DNA of 64,000 bases, taken from positions 5,029,001 to 5,093,000 of the forward strand of contig NZ_CP141184.1 in the NCBI RefSeq assembly GCF_035609205.1, given 5' to 3'. The notes under the pieces are model-generated. The model was not told the DNA's origin. It ran no database searches and saw nothing but the letters and a program-made list of their open reading frames with translations. Both the position numbers and the translations under genes were made by a program. Origin of the DNA: Hymenobacter sp. GOD-10R. Its GTDB lineage: Bacteria; Bacteroidota; Bacteroidia; Cytophagales; Hymenobacteraceae. This document shows positions 1 to 9,902 of the stretch, piece after piece; position 1 is the stretch's first letter; every line of letters starts with the position of its first letter.

Positions 1-81
1 GCGGTAAGCTAGCTACGCCAGTCAGCAGCCAGAAAAGCGGTCGGTAATACCACGGAAGAGAGCTAGGCGTGTTTGTTTGAC

Positions 82-948
82 TCATTTGGGCGCAACGGCG
101 CCGGCTGGCGCGTAGGTTTCAGTTTCTCGTCGGACACGGGCTGTTTGGGTCGCTACTACTTGCTTACGAGCGTCGAGCACATCCACTTTAAGCGTGTAAG
201 TGCCACTAGGCAGCGGTCCAAGCGGCAGTTCACCCGCAATGCTGGTCGGCCGTCCGGTGGCAATGTTATCTAAGGGTGCTTCGGCGTCAGCAGCAGCACC
301 CTCTTCTGATTGCAGATGATAGCGCAAGCTTAGCTGCTGCCCTCGCGGCGCCTGATACAACTCCGCATAGAAATACAGTTGATCAGCTCCGCGAGTATAC
401 ATACCGCCGGGTGCGCGCACTAGCTGGTAGCCACCGCGCGTGAAGTTGTTCTGTCCCGGCGATTTGGCAGCCGGACGAGCTAGCACAACCAAATCGCTCA
501 GAGCAGCCCCTTTGGTCGTTGACTGAAGCACTAGCGGCATCTCAGCGGTTCCTTCCGTCCCGGCATGGTACTGGTCACGTACCCGACCGCGTAGCGTGTA
601 GTTGCCGTCAGGTAGCGCTAGTCGCTTCTGAAAGCTCAGCGGGTTCTTGATAGCGGCTGTCGTGTCACTGAGCACGGGCGGCTTCAGCGTCACTGTCTCC
701 TGATAAGCAAGCTTCCCATCTGCTTTCAAAATCTCCAACGTGACTATCGCAGCGGCCTGAAAAGCTTTGGGCGCCCGGCGCATGTATGTCAGCGACTGAC
801 TCAGCACGGTAACGTAGATTTCCACTTCGGCGCCTTTCACCGTCAGATCTTGGTTGCGGAAGCGGGCGGCATCAAGTAGTAGTTGGGGAGTAGCAGCCTT
901 TGTGACCAACGTAGCTAGCGTTAAGCATACCAAAAGGAATAACCGCAT
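82..948 (-). CDS. Secreted protein of unknown function
   Basis: The 288-residue product begins with a Sec-type signal peptide (residues 1-19, hydrophobic core, Ala-rich cleavage region) and should be exported. The mature part is rich in predicted beta strands. It holds two similar stretches, LPDGNYTLRGRVRD near residue 112 and LPSGTYTLKVDVLD near residue 246, of the type that ends an Ig-like or macroglobulin-like beta-sandwich, so the protein may consist of two related beta domains. No catalytic motif is visible. It is transcribed away from the WbqC gene at 1087, with a strong hairpin in the shared upstream region. I do not recognise the family; the secretion call is firmer than the domain call. 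Confidence 0.6.
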   Translation of the reverse strand: MRLFLLVCLTLATLVTKAATPQLLLDAARFRNQDLTVKGAEVEIYVTVLSQSLTYMRRAPKAFQAAAIVTLEILKADGKLAYQETVTLKPPVLSDTTAAIKNPLSFQKRLALPDGNYTLRGRVRDQYHAGTEGTAEMPLVLQSTTKGAALSDLVVLARPAAKSPGQNNFTRGGYQLVRAPGGMYTRGADQLYFYAELYQAPRGQQLSLRYHLQSEEGAAADAEAPLDNIATGRPTSIAGELPLGPLPSGTYTLKVDVLDARKQVVATQTARVRRETETYAPAGAVAPK

Positions 949-997
949 AGAAAATAGAACAAGCTAGGTTGTGACAGCAATAAGACAAAGTGTCGGT

Positions 998-1028
998 ACT
1001 TAGTGCCACCATTCTGGTGGCACTAAGT
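998..1028. promoter_or_regulatory. Perfect 13-bp inverted repeat in a divergent intergenic region
   Basis: ACTTAGTGCCACC at 998-1010 is followed by a 5-base loop and its exact reverse complement at 1016-1028. It lies between two genes that are transcribed apart (starts at 948 and 1087), so it is not in a terminator position for either. It could be an operator or a hairpin in one of the leaders; the sequence does not decide which. Confidence 0.4.
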
Positions 1029-1086
1029 TCACATAAGAAAAGCTAGGTTAGCCAGCAAAGCTCCTCATTTAGACCTAAACATTGCA

Positions 1087-1719
1087 ATGCCCATTTTATT
1101 TGAAGCCCAGCACAATCCACCAGCGACGTTTTTCGCCGAACTTGTAGGGGCTGATTCGTTGTTATTGGAGAGTAAAGAGCATTATCGGAAGCAAACGTAT
1201 CGCAACCGTTGCTTGATTCTGACAGCACAAGGTGTAAAGCCGCTTACAGTTCCCGTCGTGGATGGAAACCGGAGCGAAAAGGTTGGAATTAGAGAGCTAG
1301 AAATTGATTACCGACAAAACTGGGTACACCAACATTGGCGTACGTTGCAGACGGCGTACGGCGGCACACCTTATTTTGAATTTTACGCCGACTATCTCCA
1401 CGATATTTACGTAAAGAAGATTCCGCTCTTATTTGACCTTAACCTAGCGCTTTTGTATTTTTATCTGCGTTGCCTTCGGATGCGGATTCCAGTGGAATTC
1501 ACCACCGAGTACCACTCCCACTACGACCTCACAGCCATGCGCGACCGGCGCGATTGGCTGACACCGAAAGGTGTTTCCGACTCCGAACCTGACAGGACGT
1601 CCGGCTCTGACAGGGTTCGACCCTACTCACAGACCTTTGGCGCACGTTTTGTACCCCACCTAAGCATCCTGGACCTGCTTTTCATGCAAGGGCCAGCTGC
1701 CGGCGGATTTCTCGTGTAG
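1087..1719 (+). CDS. WbqC family protein
   Basis: The 210-residue protein matches the WbqC-like family (PF08889): an early segment around EHYRKQTYRNRCLI, a middle YRQNWVHQHWRTL segment, then TPYFEFYADYL and a C-terminal leucine-rich part. WbqC proteins are soluble and often found with surface-polysaccharide genes, but their reaction is not firmly established. This copy stands alone between a secreted protein and clpC and has no sugar genes beside it. A second, more canonical WbqC lies at 6266-6964 in a glycan operon. Bacteroidota often carry such a stand-alone WbqC. The ATG at 1087 is the natural start; no signal peptide or membrane segment is present. Confidence 0.75.
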   Translation: MPILFEAQHNPPATFFAELVGADSLLLESKEHYRKQTYRNRCLILTAQGVKPLTVPVVDGNRSEKVGIRELEIDYRQNWVHQHWRTLQTAYGGTPYFEFYADYLHDIYVKKIPLLFDLNLALLYFYLRCLRMRIPVEFTTEYHSHYDLTAMRDRRDWLTPKGVSDSEPDRTSGSDRVRPYSQTFGARFVPHLSILDLLFMQGPAAGGFLV

Positions 1720-1840
1720 CACACCGCCGCTCCGAACCTTCGCCCGACTTATCCTGTTTTCAGGTTGTATCGGCCCAACCCGCTCGAAAATCGCTCCGGC
1801 GCACTTGCGGGGTTCCCTTTTTCTTCACTACCTTATCTGC

Positions 1841-4447
1841 ATGGAAGCTAAATTCTCAAATCGTGTCAAGGAGGTCATCTCCCTGAGTCGGGAGGAAGCC
1901 ATCCGGCTTGGGCACGACTATATCGGTACCGAACATTTGCTATTGGGCATGATTCGCGAAGGCGAAGGCACTGCTATTGGATTACTCAAGAAACTGGGTG
2001 TATCGGTAGAGGAGCTGAAATACGCCTTAGAACAAGCCACTCGCAATACGGCTACGCAGGGCACGAGCATTACCGGCTCTATCCCGCTGACCAAGCAAAC
2101 CGAGAAAGTCCTCAAGATTACCTATCTCGAAGCCAAAATCTTCAAGAGTGAGATCATCGGTACAGAGCATCTGTTGCTGTCGATCTTGCGCGACGAAGAC
2201 AATATTTCGTCTCAAATCCTTAGCAAATTCAACGTGAACTACGAATCCGTGCGTGACTCGCTGGATTATCACGGCAATGCCGCTAATAATCCTACGTCGG
2301 GCCCTGAAGCCGATGACGACGACAACGACCGCCTGTTTGGTGGCAACGCCGGTCGCGGTGGTGCCGGTGGCAGCGGCGCAGCAGCCAAGAAGCCCGGCGA
2401 AAAATCGCGCACTCCAGTGCTCGACAACTTTGGCCGTGACCTTACGAAGCTAGCTGAGGAAGACAAACTCGACCCTATTGTTGGTCGTGAAAAAGAAATT
2501 GAGCGCGTGGCCCAGATTCTGAGCCGCCGCAAGAAGAACAACCCCATCCTGATTGGTGAGCCTGGCGTTGGTAAAACGGCTATTGCCGAAGGCCTAGCCC
2601 TGCGCATTATTCAGAAGAAAGTTTCGCGCGTGCTGTTCGGCAAACGTGTTGTGACACTCGACCTTGCTTCGCTAGTGGCTGGTACCAAGTACCGCGGTCA
2701 GTTTGAGGAGCGCATGAAGGCTGTTATGAACGAGTTGGAGAAGTCGCCTGACGTGATTCTGTTCATCGACGAGCTGCACACGATTGTGGGCGCTGGCGGT
2801 GCTTCGGGTTCGCTCGACGCTTCGAACATGTTCAAGCCTGCCTTGGCTCGCGGCGAAATTCAATGCATTGGTGCTACTACCCTCGACGAGTACCGTCAGT
2901 ACATCGAGAAGGATGGTGCCCTAGCTCGTCGTTTCCAGATGGTAATGGTTGACCCAACCTCGCCTGAAGAGACGATTGAGATTCTGCACAATATCAAAGA
3001 CAAGTACCAGGATCACCACCACGTACTGTACACCGACAAAGCCATTGAGGCGTGCGTGAAGCTGTCGGATCGGTATATGAGCGACCGGTTCTTGCCAGAT
3101 AAAGCCATAGATATCTTAGACGAGGCTGGTGCCCGCGTGCACATCAACAACATTGTGGTTCCCGAAGATATCCTCAAGCTCGAAGAGCAGATTGAGAACA
3201 TCAAGACGGAGAAGAACCGCGTGGTGAAGTCGCAGAAGTACGAAGAGGCTGCTCAACTCCGCGATAAGGAGAAGAAGCTTCTTGAGCAACTCGACACCGC
3301 CAAGAAGAATTGGGAAGACGAGACCAAGAAGAAGCGGTACACCGTGAAAGAGGAAAACGTGGCAGAAGTTATTGCCATGATGACCGGCATTCCTGTGAAC
3401 CGTGTTGCTCAGAACGAAGGCGAGAAATTGCTGAACATGGGCAACGAGCTGAAGGGCAAAGTAATCGGCCAGGATAAGGCTATTGCTCAACTCGTGAAAG
3501 CTATCCAGCGTACTCGCGTTGGTCTGAAAGATCCAAAGAAGCCGATTGGTTCGTTCGTGTTCCTAGGCCCAACGGGTGTAGGTAAGACGGAGCTAGCGAA
3601 AGTGCTTGCTACGTATCTCTTCGACAAAGAGGATTCACTCGTGCGTATCGACATGAGTGAGTACATGGAGAAATTCAGCGTATCGCGCCTGGTTGGCGCG
3701 CCTCCCGGATACGTGGGTTACGAAGAAGGCGGTCAGCTGACGGAGAAAATCCGCCGCAAGCCGTACTCGGTAATCCTGCTCGACGAGATTGAGAAGGCCC
3801 ACCCCGACGTGTACAACTTGCTCCTGCAAGTACTCGACGACGGTATCTTAACTGACGGCCTAGGTCGTAAGGTTGACTTCCGTAACACCATCATCATCAT
3901 GACCTCCAACATTGGAGCCCGCGACTTGCAGGACTTCGGCGCTGGTATCGGTTTTGGCACCAAAGCCCGGAATGAGAACATGGATGAGATTACGAAAGGC
4001 ACCATCACCAACGCCTTGCGCAAAACCTTCTCGCCGGAATTCCTCAACCGTTTGGACGACGTGATTGTCTTCAACTCACTCGAGAAGAAAGACATCCACC
4101 GCATCATCGACATCTCGTTGGCGAAGTTGCTTGGCCGCATCCAGACCCTAGGTTACCGTGTAGAACTGACTGACGCCGCTAAGGACTTTGTAGCTGAGAA
4201 AGGCTATGATCCGAAGTTCGGTGCCCGTCCGCTGAACCGCGCTATCCAGAAGTACATCGAGGATCCGATTGCGGAGGAAATCCTGAAAGCCCAAGTGGTT
4301 CACGGTGACGTTATCACTGCTGACTATGAAGAAGGCAAAGAGGAGCTAACCTTCGCCGTGACCAAGAGCGGTGAAAACCCGAACCTAGCCAGCGACGAGC
4401 GCCCCGAAGAGGCACCTGAGTCGCCAGAGGGAAAGAAGGGTGAATAA
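1841..4447 (+). CDS. clpC: ATP-dependent Clp protease ATP-binding subunit ClpC
   Basis: HSP100 unfoldase that feeds substrates to ClpP in the cytoplasm. The 868-residue product has the full ClpC layout: two N-terminal Clp-N repeats (both containing GTEHLLL, near residues 28 and 105), a glycine-rich acidic linker, AAA domain 1 with Walker [10 protein letters not shown], a UVR-type coiled coil ([14 protein letters not shown]), AAA domain 2 with Walker [10 protein letters not shown], and the D2-small C-terminal domain. The reading frame is open upstream to a TTG at 1805, but the ATG at 1841 gives [16 protein letters not shown], the conserved ClpC N-terminus, and is preferred. The C-terminal tail is acidic and proline-rich. 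A strong terminator follows at once, so the gene is probably monocistronic. Confidence 0.96.
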   Translation: MEAKFSNRVKEVISLSREEAIRLGHDYIGTEHLLLGMIREGEGTAIGLLKKLGVSVEELKYALEQATRNTATQGTSITGSIPLTKQTEKVLKITYLEAKIFKSEIIGTEHLLLSILRDEDNISSQILSKFNVNYESVRDSLDYHGNAANNPTSGPEADDDDNDRLFGGNAGRGGAGGSGAAAKKPGEKSRTPVLDNFGRDLTKLAEEDKLDPIVGREKEIERVAQILSRRKKNNPILIGEPGVGKTAIAEGLALRIIQKKVSRVLFGKRVVTLDLASLVAGTKYRGQFEERMKAVMNELEKSPDVILFIDELHTIVGAGGASGSLDASNMFKPALARGEIQCIGATTLDEYRQYIEKDGALARRFQMVMVDPTSPEETIEILHNIKDKYQDHHHVLYTDKAIEACVKLSDRYMSDRFLPDKAIDILDEAGARVHINNIVVPEDILKLEEQIENIKTEKNRVVKSQKYEEAAQLRDKEKKLLEQLDTAKKNWEDETKKKRYTVKEENVAEVIAMMTGIPVNRVAQNEGEKLLNMGNELKGKVIGQDKAIAQLVKAIQRTRVGLKDPKKPIGSFVFLGPTGVGKTELAKVLATYLFDKEDSLVRIDMSEYMEKFSVSRLVGAPPGYVGYEEGGQLTEKIRRKPYSVILLDEIEKAHPDVYNLLLQVLDDGILTDGLGRKVDFRNTIIIMTSNIGARDLQDFGAGIGFGTKARNENMDEITKGTITNALRKTFSPEFLNRLDDVIVFNSLEKKDIHRIIDISLAKLLGRIQTLGYRVELTDAAKDFVAEKGYDPKFGARPLNRAIQKYIEDPIAEEILKAQVVHGDVITADYEEGKEELTFAVTKSGENPNLASDERPEEAPESPEGKKGE

Positions 4448-4466
4448 GTAAGTTGATTTGAATACA

Positions 4467-4502
4467 AAAAGGCCGGTTCCTGAAAAGGAGCCGGCCTTTT
4501 TT
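4467..4502 (+). terminator. Rho-independent terminator of clpC
   Basis: A 10-bp GC-rich stem (4471-4480 with 4487-4496, one G-U pair) with a 6-base loop is followed by six T residues. An A-run on the left arm means it can also act for the minus-strand glycosyltransferase gene that ends at 4521. Confidence 0.85.
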
Positions 4503-4520
4503 CTTTTATATGTAGTATTG

Positions 4521-5486
4521 TCAAGAGGCCTTAATACTCATACCAACTCGATAAAGCGTACGTGCGGTGTGATGTAGGCCAGCGAACAATAAACTATGAT
4601 GCCACTGTTTTGGTCGGTAGGTGACTTTTTTGGTGTCATAAGATCCAAGCAAAAATATTTGATTGGCAACAGAACCTAGCTGGAATTTCTTAAGTGCCAA
4701 TATGAGCAGTTCGTAACGTATATGTTGCAACGCTTGATTTACTATGTGCTGATATTCAAGAGGCACATGTGGCCTAATTAAGTCAAAAAACTGAGCACTT
4801 TGCTGGTGTCTTTGTTGGGCTGTTAGGCCGCTGAAGGAGCCGGCACGATGCATACGGTAGACTCCCATGTTATGCGGCAAGTATTGAGCAGTACCACCGT
4901 GCATCAACAATAAGCAGAATAAAGCCAAGTCAGGGTAAGGTAACGAATAGTACCAATCGGGTAGCGGCCCTAGGTCATTACGAAACAGTACTGAGAGCGT
5001 GTAAACTGGATTACCACACAGAAAGTCCTCTAGTGTCCATCCATTTGCTTGTTTGCTTTTAGATGGCTCGGCTGATTCGTTAAATTCTCCAGTTGCCGAG
5101 TGTAGGATGTTGACTTTATGGAAGCTAAACCGCACAGTTGGATTCTGTTCAAGTTGATCTACCTGCTTTTGTAACTTCAAGGGGTCAGTCCAATAATCAT
5201 CGCCGTCGAGCATAGCCACATACTTGCCGCGGCACAAAGCATAGGTAGGCCGCAACACGGGCAGCATACCCATATTATATTCGGCCAAGAACAAGGTAAT
5301 TTGGTCTGGATAACGGTTTTTGTAATCCTGTACAATGGCTCGCGTCCGATCAGAGGAGTAGTCTTCTCCAATAACTAACTCCACCGGGAAATCAGTTACT
5401 TGCATCAACACTCCTTCAATGGCCTCAGCAATGTAGGATTCGTGGTTGTACGTAATCAACCACACGCTCACTATCGGCCGGTTCAT
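4521..5486 (-). CDS. Family 2 glycosyltransferase
   Basis: GT-A fold glycosyltransferase that would add a sugar from a nucleotide donor onto a glycan. The N-terminus has the GT2 opening (VSVWLITYNHESYIAEAIEG), the donor-site EDYSSDRT, and the metal-binding DGDDYW near residue 95. A downstream MHRAGSFSGL segment is typical of this subfamily. The 321-residue length is normal and there is no obvious transmembrane anchor. It is the last gene of a four-gene minus-strand operon (aminotransferase, WbqC, methyltransferase, glycosyltransferase), 70 bp after the methyltransferase. This context suggests transfer of a modified amino sugar to a surface glycan; donor and acceptor cannot be told from sequence. 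Confidence 0.88.
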   Translation of the reverse strand: MNRPIVSVWLITYNHESYIAEAIEGVLMQVTDFPVELVIGEDYSSDRTRAIVQDYKNRYPDQITLFLAEYNMGMLPVLRPTYALCRGKYVAMLDGDDYWTDPLKLQKQVDQLEQNPTVRFSFHKVNILHSATGEFNESAEPSKSKQANGWTLEDFLCGNPVYTLSVLFRNDLGPLPDWYYSLPYPDLALFCLLLMHGGTAQYLPHNMGVYRMHRAGSFSGLTAQQRHQQSAQFFDLIRPHVPLEYQHIVNQALQHIRYELLILALKKFQLGSVANQIFLLGSYDTKKVTYRPKQWHHSLLFAGLHHTARTLYRVGMSIKAS

Positions 5487-5556
5487 AAGTGCAGAAAGAT
5501 AAAAGTGCGAAGTGAAGTTTTACTGTCGTACCAATAGGTAGGCGGAGCACCGAAAG

Positions 5557-6231
5557 CTAGGTTCGGCGAGGTTCTCGATAGAGGTAAGTCGTGTACTCGT
5601 ACAGCCCGTAGTCGTGGCGAAAAGCAAAGTGTCGGGTGAGATCTTGCTTTAGAAAGGAAGCAAGTAAATCTAACGGTACATGAAATAGATCTTCTCGCTC
5701 CCAGTCTACTTGTTTTGTCATGACATTGAAGGCTAGACCTGTAGTCGTTTTCGGCCAAAGCGTACGCAACAAGCTTTGACAATACGTCCACATTTCCTCG
5801 AAGCTTAAGGAGCACTTTTGGGTAAAAATGCCATTCATGATAATGTAGTCGAAGTCTGGCAGCGCCGTTGGATTTTGCAGCACATCGAAGCAGTAGAAGG
5901 GGGTATCTGGAAACTTACTGCGCGCAACAGCTAGCTGCTTTTCTGACATATCGAGCCCAGTGTATTCGATTTGTGGCAGATGATGGTGCTGTAGAAATTC
6001 AAGAAAGTGTGCCGAACCGCAGCCAAAATCAAGCAGGCGCACGGGCTTGTCGGGTACACTAGCTGATAGCAATCCTTCCAGCATCACTTGATAGCGTGCC
6101 TGTGCATCGTCATAGCTCGGCCATCCAACGCCTTTGTGGTTATCACCATGTGCAGCTAAGTACGACTCGCATTGGTTTACAATTACGCGGTGCAGTGTGC
6201 CAGGGGAAGAGCGTTTCATTTGCATTGTCAT
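5557..6231 (-). CDS. Class I SAM-dependent methyltransferase
   Basis: The 224-residue protein shows Rossmann-type methyltransferase motifs: motif I LLDFGCGSAHFLEF near residue 64, the acidic loop after beta2 (YTGLDMSEKQL), and a motif resembling post-motif II (FDYIIMNGIF). It probably methylates a sugar or glycan intermediate, judged by its position between WbqC and a GT2 glycosyltransferase; the substrate is not readable. An ATG two codons in (MQMKRSS) is an alternative start. The gap to the upstream WbqC gene is 34 bp, supporting one transcript. Confidence 0.82.
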   Translation of the reverse strand: MTMQMKRSSPGTLHRVIVNQCESYLAAHGDNHKGVGWPSYDDAQARYQVMLEGLLSASVPDKPVRLLDFGCGSAHFLEFLQHHHLPQIEYTGLDMSEKQLAVARSKFPDTPFYCFDVLQNPTALPDFDYIIMNGIFTQKCSLSFEEMWTYCQSLLRTLWPKTTTGLAFNVMTKQVDWEREDLFHVPLDLLASFLKQDLTRHFAFRHDYGLYEYTTYLYREPRRT

Positions 6232-6265
6232 TCGTGAGCAAGGGGCTGCAACTAGGCAGTAGCTG

Positions 6266-6964
6266 CTACTGAAGCGTAGCCTGCTGGAAAAATTGTTGCA
6301 CTTGGTTTGGTCGATTGTGCATTAGCACATCAATAATGGATAAGCCTGGCACAAAAGGTTGGCCTCTTTGAGAATATGGGATTAGGGCAGGCTGTAAAAA
6401 CCGAAGCCTGATACCTTGACGCTCAAAATCAGCGGCGGCGTACAGGGCTGCCCCACCTGGCAAGTTCACGTACTCGTGAGCACCGAGGCGTTGGCAGATT
6501 TCTATGATTCGGGCTTGGGCCACCAGTCCGTTGTCCTTGGTGATGGTTGAGCTACGGAGAACAGGCACCGATAAGTTTACATGAGCGTTGATGCGCCGCA
6601 GGCTCTCCAATACCAATGCTGTCAGATCTCCCTCACCGGAAAGCAGGATTTGTTCTACCAGCGGAAAAACGTCGTTGAACGCAATGGCCGTCTTGTATTC
6701 CTGTCTAATTGTGGCCAACAATTTTTGCCGAGGTCGAATATCAGGGTACAGGCGAATGTCCTTGATCAACTTATTCTGTGAGCTTCCTAGCAACGGAATA
6801 CTGAATAGGTACTTCGCGCAGTTGACTAAGAGCACGTTGCGGTTGATCCAGCCTTTGTTGATGAACGCCACATCATCCAGCAGCACGAAGGTATCGGCAC
6901 AATGCAGCAGTTGGAAATACCCTAGGTATGGGAACAAGTACGGCTGCATTATAGCTACACGCAT
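6266..6964 (-). CDS. WbqC family protein (glycan operon copy)
   Basis: The N-terminus MRVAIMQPYLFPYLGYFQLL and the following VLLDDVAFINKGWINRN are the signature of canonical WbqC proteins, found in O-antigen and exopolysaccharide loci. At 232 residues it has the usual length and is soluble. Its start overlaps the 3' end of the DegT aminotransferase by 10 bp, indicating translational coupling. WbqC beside a DegT aminotransferase suggests a role in processing the amino group that the aminotransferase installs; this is an inference from context, since family biochemistry is poorly defined. It is much closer to the family consensus than the stand-alone paralogue at 1087-1719. Confidence 0.88.
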   Translation of the reverse strand: MRVAIMQPYLFPYLGYFQLLHCADTFVLLDDVAFINKGWINRNVLLVNCAKYLFSIPLLGSSQNKLIKDIRLYPDIRPRQKLLATIRQEYKTAIAFNDVFPLVEQILLSGEGDLTALVLESLRRINAHVNLSVPVLRSSTITKDNGLVAQARIIEICQRLGAHEYVNLPGGAALYAAADFERQGIRLRFLQPALIPYSQRGQPFVPGLSIIDVLMHNRPNQVQQFFQQATLQ

Positions 6965-8052
6965 AAGGAGGGCCCTAAAACGTGCGCATTGATAATAGTT
7001 GCAATACGCTCTACTTCGGACTCTTGTAGGTCATGGTAGAGCGGCAAGCACAGCACCCGACTAGCAACACTTTCTGCCACCGGACACGAGGCTCCTGCAG
7101 CTACATACGGCAGATTTGTTAGAGCTGGGTAGAAGTACCTGCGTGGGTAAATATCAGCCTGATTCAGTGCGTTGACTGCAATCAACAGATGATCTTCGGA
7201 GGGCAACAGCACTGGATAATAGGAGTAATTAATTTCCGCCCTAGGTGATGGCATGGGACGCTGGATAGCGCGCGGTATCAGTAGCGCATCATATAGCGCT
7301 GTTAGTGCGCGCCGATGCGCTATCAACTCTTCTACATGTGGTAGCACGCATAGCCCAAGAGCAGCGTGGATTTCAGAATTCTTAGCATTGATACCTAGCC
7401 CAACAACTTGATTCGCACTAACATGACCGCAGTTGCGCATATAAGCTATCTTCTTTGCCAATGCGTCATCTTGCGTCACAATAGCCCCTCCTTCACCCGT
7501 GTGAAACAGCTTAGTAGCGTGGAAGCTTAAAGTAGAAATATCACCGTAATTGAGTACTGACTGATCGTCATAATCAACTCCAAAAGCATGTGCAGCGTCG
7601 TATATTACACGCAGTCTATAGCGCCTTGCAATTTGCTCAATGGCTTCTACCGCACACGGCAAACCAAATACGTGTGTAGCTAGGATGGCTTGGGTAGTCG
7701 GGGTAATAGCCTTTTCAATCAAGCGTGGATCTAGACATAAGCTGTCCGGATCGATGTCAACGAATACGGGCCGGCAGTTCTCCCATACGATGCTACTAGT
7801 GGTGGCAACGTACGAGAAAGGAGTCGTAATAATGTCTCCTGTCAGGTTTAATGCTTTGATGGCAAGTTGCAGGGCCAGCGTTCCATTACTGACAAAGAAC
7901 AAATGTTTAACACCTAGGTATTTTTTAAGAGCACTTTCCAGTTCTATCACTAAGGGCCCTTCGTTTGTAACCCAACCTCGCTCCCACACGCCAGATAATA
8001 AGGTATGGTATTCCTCAAGGGATGGAAGAAATGTTTTGGTTACAGTAATCAT
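6955..8052 (-). CDS. DegT/DnrJ/EryC1/StrS family sugar aminotransferase
   Basis: PLP-dependent transaminase acting on nucleotide-linked keto sugars, usually with glutamate as amino donor. The 365-residue chain has the family features: SNGTLALQLAIKAL (cofactor-phosphate region), TTPFSYVATTSSI, YDAAHAFG (the Asp that contacts the PLP ring nitrogen), and SFHATKLFHTGEGG with the Schiff-base lysine. It is the first gene of the minus-strand glycan operon. No dehydratase or nucleotidyltransferase lies beside it, so its keto-sugar substrate must be made by genes elsewhere. The upstream 247 bp is AT-rich and probably holds the operon promoter. Confidence 0.92.
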   Translation of the reverse strand: MITVTKTFLPSLEEYHTLLSGVWERGWVTNEGPLVIELESALKKYLGVKHLFFVSNGTLALQLAIKALNLTGDIITTPFSYVATTSSIVWENCRPVFVDIDPDSLCLDPRLIEKAITPTTQAILATHVFGLPCAVEAIEQIARRYRLRVIYDAAHAFGVDYDDQSVLNYGDISTLSFHATKLFHTGEGGAIVTQDDALAKKIAYMRNCGHVSANQVVGLGINAKNSEIHAALGLCVLPHVEELIAHRRALTALYDALLIPRAIQRPMPSPRAEINYSYYPVLLPSEDHLLIAVNALNQADIYPRRYFYPALTNLPYVAAGASCPVAESVASRVLCLPLYHDLQESEVERIATIINAHVLGPSLCV

Positions 8053-8259
8053 ATTTAGCCTTCCCTGCGCTATACTACCCTAGGGTAAACTAAAGCTACT
8101 TATTCTATTGCAATTTTCTACATAAAGTTAAATTTAATCATAGTTAATTCCAGTATATTTAATGTATGGTATTAATTCCCAGTTGTATACAGTTTGCATT
8201 ATTTTTTGAAGCTGTAGTGAGGAAAAATCCTACTGCCCTATTCTACTGACACACGCGCT

Positions 8260-8267
8260 TATATTTG
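8260..8267 (+). promoter_or_regulatory. Probable -7 box (TATATTTG) for the carboxylase gene
   Basis: TATATTTG fits the Bacteroidota -7 consensus TAnnTTTG and lies 32 bp before the ATG at 8300. A clear -33 TTTG at the right spacing is not seen. Confidence 0.4.
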
Positions 8268-8299
8268 AGTGCTGTTTCCCATCCATCCCATCTTATAGC

Positions 8300-9868
8300 A
8301 TGTCCGATCCGCACGTTAACCCAGCCTTAAGCAAAATTGCAGTACTAGAGCAGAAAAACGCCGAAGCGCTGCTCGGTGGTGGTCAGGTCCGCATCGATGC
8401 CCAGCATAAGAAAGGCAAGCTCACTGCCCGCGAACGAATAGACCTACTGCTCGACGAAGGCTCCTTCGAGGAAATCGGCAAGTTTGTGATGCACCGCTCC
8501 AAAGATTTTGGCCTAGATAAAGAGTATTACCTAGGTGATGGCGTGGTGACAGGTTACGGCACCGTGAACGGCCGCTTGGTGTACGTTTTCTCCCAGGACT
8601 TCACCGTGTTTGGCGGTTCGCTGAGCGAAACGCACGCCGAGAAGATCGTCAAGATCATGGACCTAGCCATGAAGAACGGCGCACCGGTCATTGGGCTGAA
8701 CGACTCGGGCGGGGCCCGGATTCAGGAGGGCGTGGTGAGCCTCGGCGGCTACGCGGATATCTTCTACAAGAACACCCTAGCTTCCGGCGTGGTCCCGCAA
8801 CTATCGGCCGTGATGGGGCCGTGCGCGGGCGGCGCAGTGTACTCGCCAGCTATTACTGACTTCATCCTGATGGTGGAGGACACGAGCTACATGTTCGTGA
8901 CCGGCCCGAACGTGGTGAAAACGGTGACCCACGAAAACGTGACTAGCGAGGAGCTAGGAGGTGCTAGCACGCACTCGGCCAAGAGCGGCGTGACGCACTT
9001 CTCCTGCGCCAACGAAGTCGTTTGCATCAACAACATTAAGCAACTGCTAAGCTACATGCCGCAGAACTGCGAGGAAACGGCCCCGGCTCTCCCCTACTCG
9101 CCCGAGGGCGACGAGCTACGGCCGGAGCTGAACAACATCATCCCCGAGAACCCCAACCAGCCCTACGACATCCGTGACGTGATTCAGGGCGTGATTGATG
9201 CGAATTCGTTTTTGGAAGTGCACCAGAACTTCGCCGAGAACATCGTTGTCGGGTTTGCTAGGTTGGCTGGGCGGAGCATTGGTATTATAGGCAACCAGCC
9301 AGCCGTGTTGGCAGGCGTGCTCGATATCAATGCTAGCACGAAGGCAGCTAGGTTTGTGCGCTTCTGCGACGCATTCAACATTCCGCTGCTGGTGCTGGAA
9401 GATGTACCCGGCTTCCTACCCGGCACTGATCAGGAATGGCGCGGCATTATTACAAACGGTGCCAAGCTGCTCTATGCGTTCTGCGAAGCTACCGTGCCGC
9501 GTATCACGGTGATTACCCGCAAGGCGTACGGTGGTGCCTATGATGTAATGAATTCAAAGCACATTGGGGCCGATATGAACTACGCCTGGCCCACGGCTGA
9601 AATTGCGGTAATGGGCGCGAAGGGTGCAGCTGAAATTATCTTCAAACGCGAAATCGCGCAGGCTGAAGACCCCGAGGCCAAGCTCCAAGAAAAAGTAGAT
9701 GAATACCAGCAGAAGTTTGCGACGCCGTACCGGGCCGCCCACCGTGGCTTCGTGGACGAAGTGATTGTGCCGGCCCAAACGCGGCAGAAGCTTATCCGGG
9801 CTTTCAAGATGCTGGAAAACAAAGTAGATACAATGCCAAGGAAGAAACACGGGAATATCCCGCTTTAA
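8300..9868 (+). CDS. Acyl-CoA carboxylase, carboxyltransferase (beta) subunit
   Basis: Carboxyltransferase subunit that moves CO2 from biotin to an acyl-CoA, most likely propionyl-CoA, yielding methylmalonyl-CoA. The 522-residue product has the N-terminal and C-terminal crotonase-like halves of this family. Diagnostic segments are [19 protein letters not shown], the first oxyanion-hole region [43 protein letters not shown], and [13 protein letters not shown]. No biotin carboxylase or carrier gene is adjacent. The small DinB-family gene starts 34 bp downstream on the same strand. Family certainty is high; the choice of propionyl-CoA over another acyl-CoA is by analogy. Confidence 0.93.
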   Translation: MSDPHVNPALSKIAVLEQKNAEALLGGGQVRIDAQHKKGKLTARERIDLLLDEGSFEEIGKFVMHRSKDFGLDKEYYLGDGVVTGYGTVNGRLVYVFSQDFTVFGGSLSETHAEKIVKIMDLAMKNGAPVIGLNDSGGARIQEGVVSLGGYADIFYKNTLASGVVPQLSAVMGPCAGGAVYSPAITDFILMVEDTSYMFVTGPNVVKTVTHENVTSEELGGASTHSAKSGVTHFSCANEVVCINNIKQLLSYMPQNCEETAPALPYSPEGDELRPELNNIIPENPNQPYDIRDVIQGVIDANSFLEVHQNFAENIVVGFARLAGRSIGIIGNQPAVLAGVLDINASTKAARFVRFCDAFNIPLLVLEDVPGFLPGTDQEWRGIITNGAKLLYAFCEATVPRITVITRKAYGGAYDVMNSKHIGADMNYAWPTAEIAVMGAKGAAEIIFKREIAQAEDPEAKLQEKVDEYQQKFATPYRAAHRGFVDEVIVPAQTRQKLIRAFKMLENKVDTMPRKKHGNIPL

Positions 9869-9902
9869 TTATCATCTCTTCCTCTTTAACAATTATCCTA
9901 GT

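Noticed and set aside
7640..8083. 147-codon open frame antisense to the DegT aminotransferase
   Set aside because: The aminotransferase has its complete PLP-binding motifs in the same interval.
8053..8299. Riboswitch in the spacer between the glycan operon and the carboxylase gene
   Set aside because: The region is AT-rich but lacks a stable stem or any recognisable aptamer motif.
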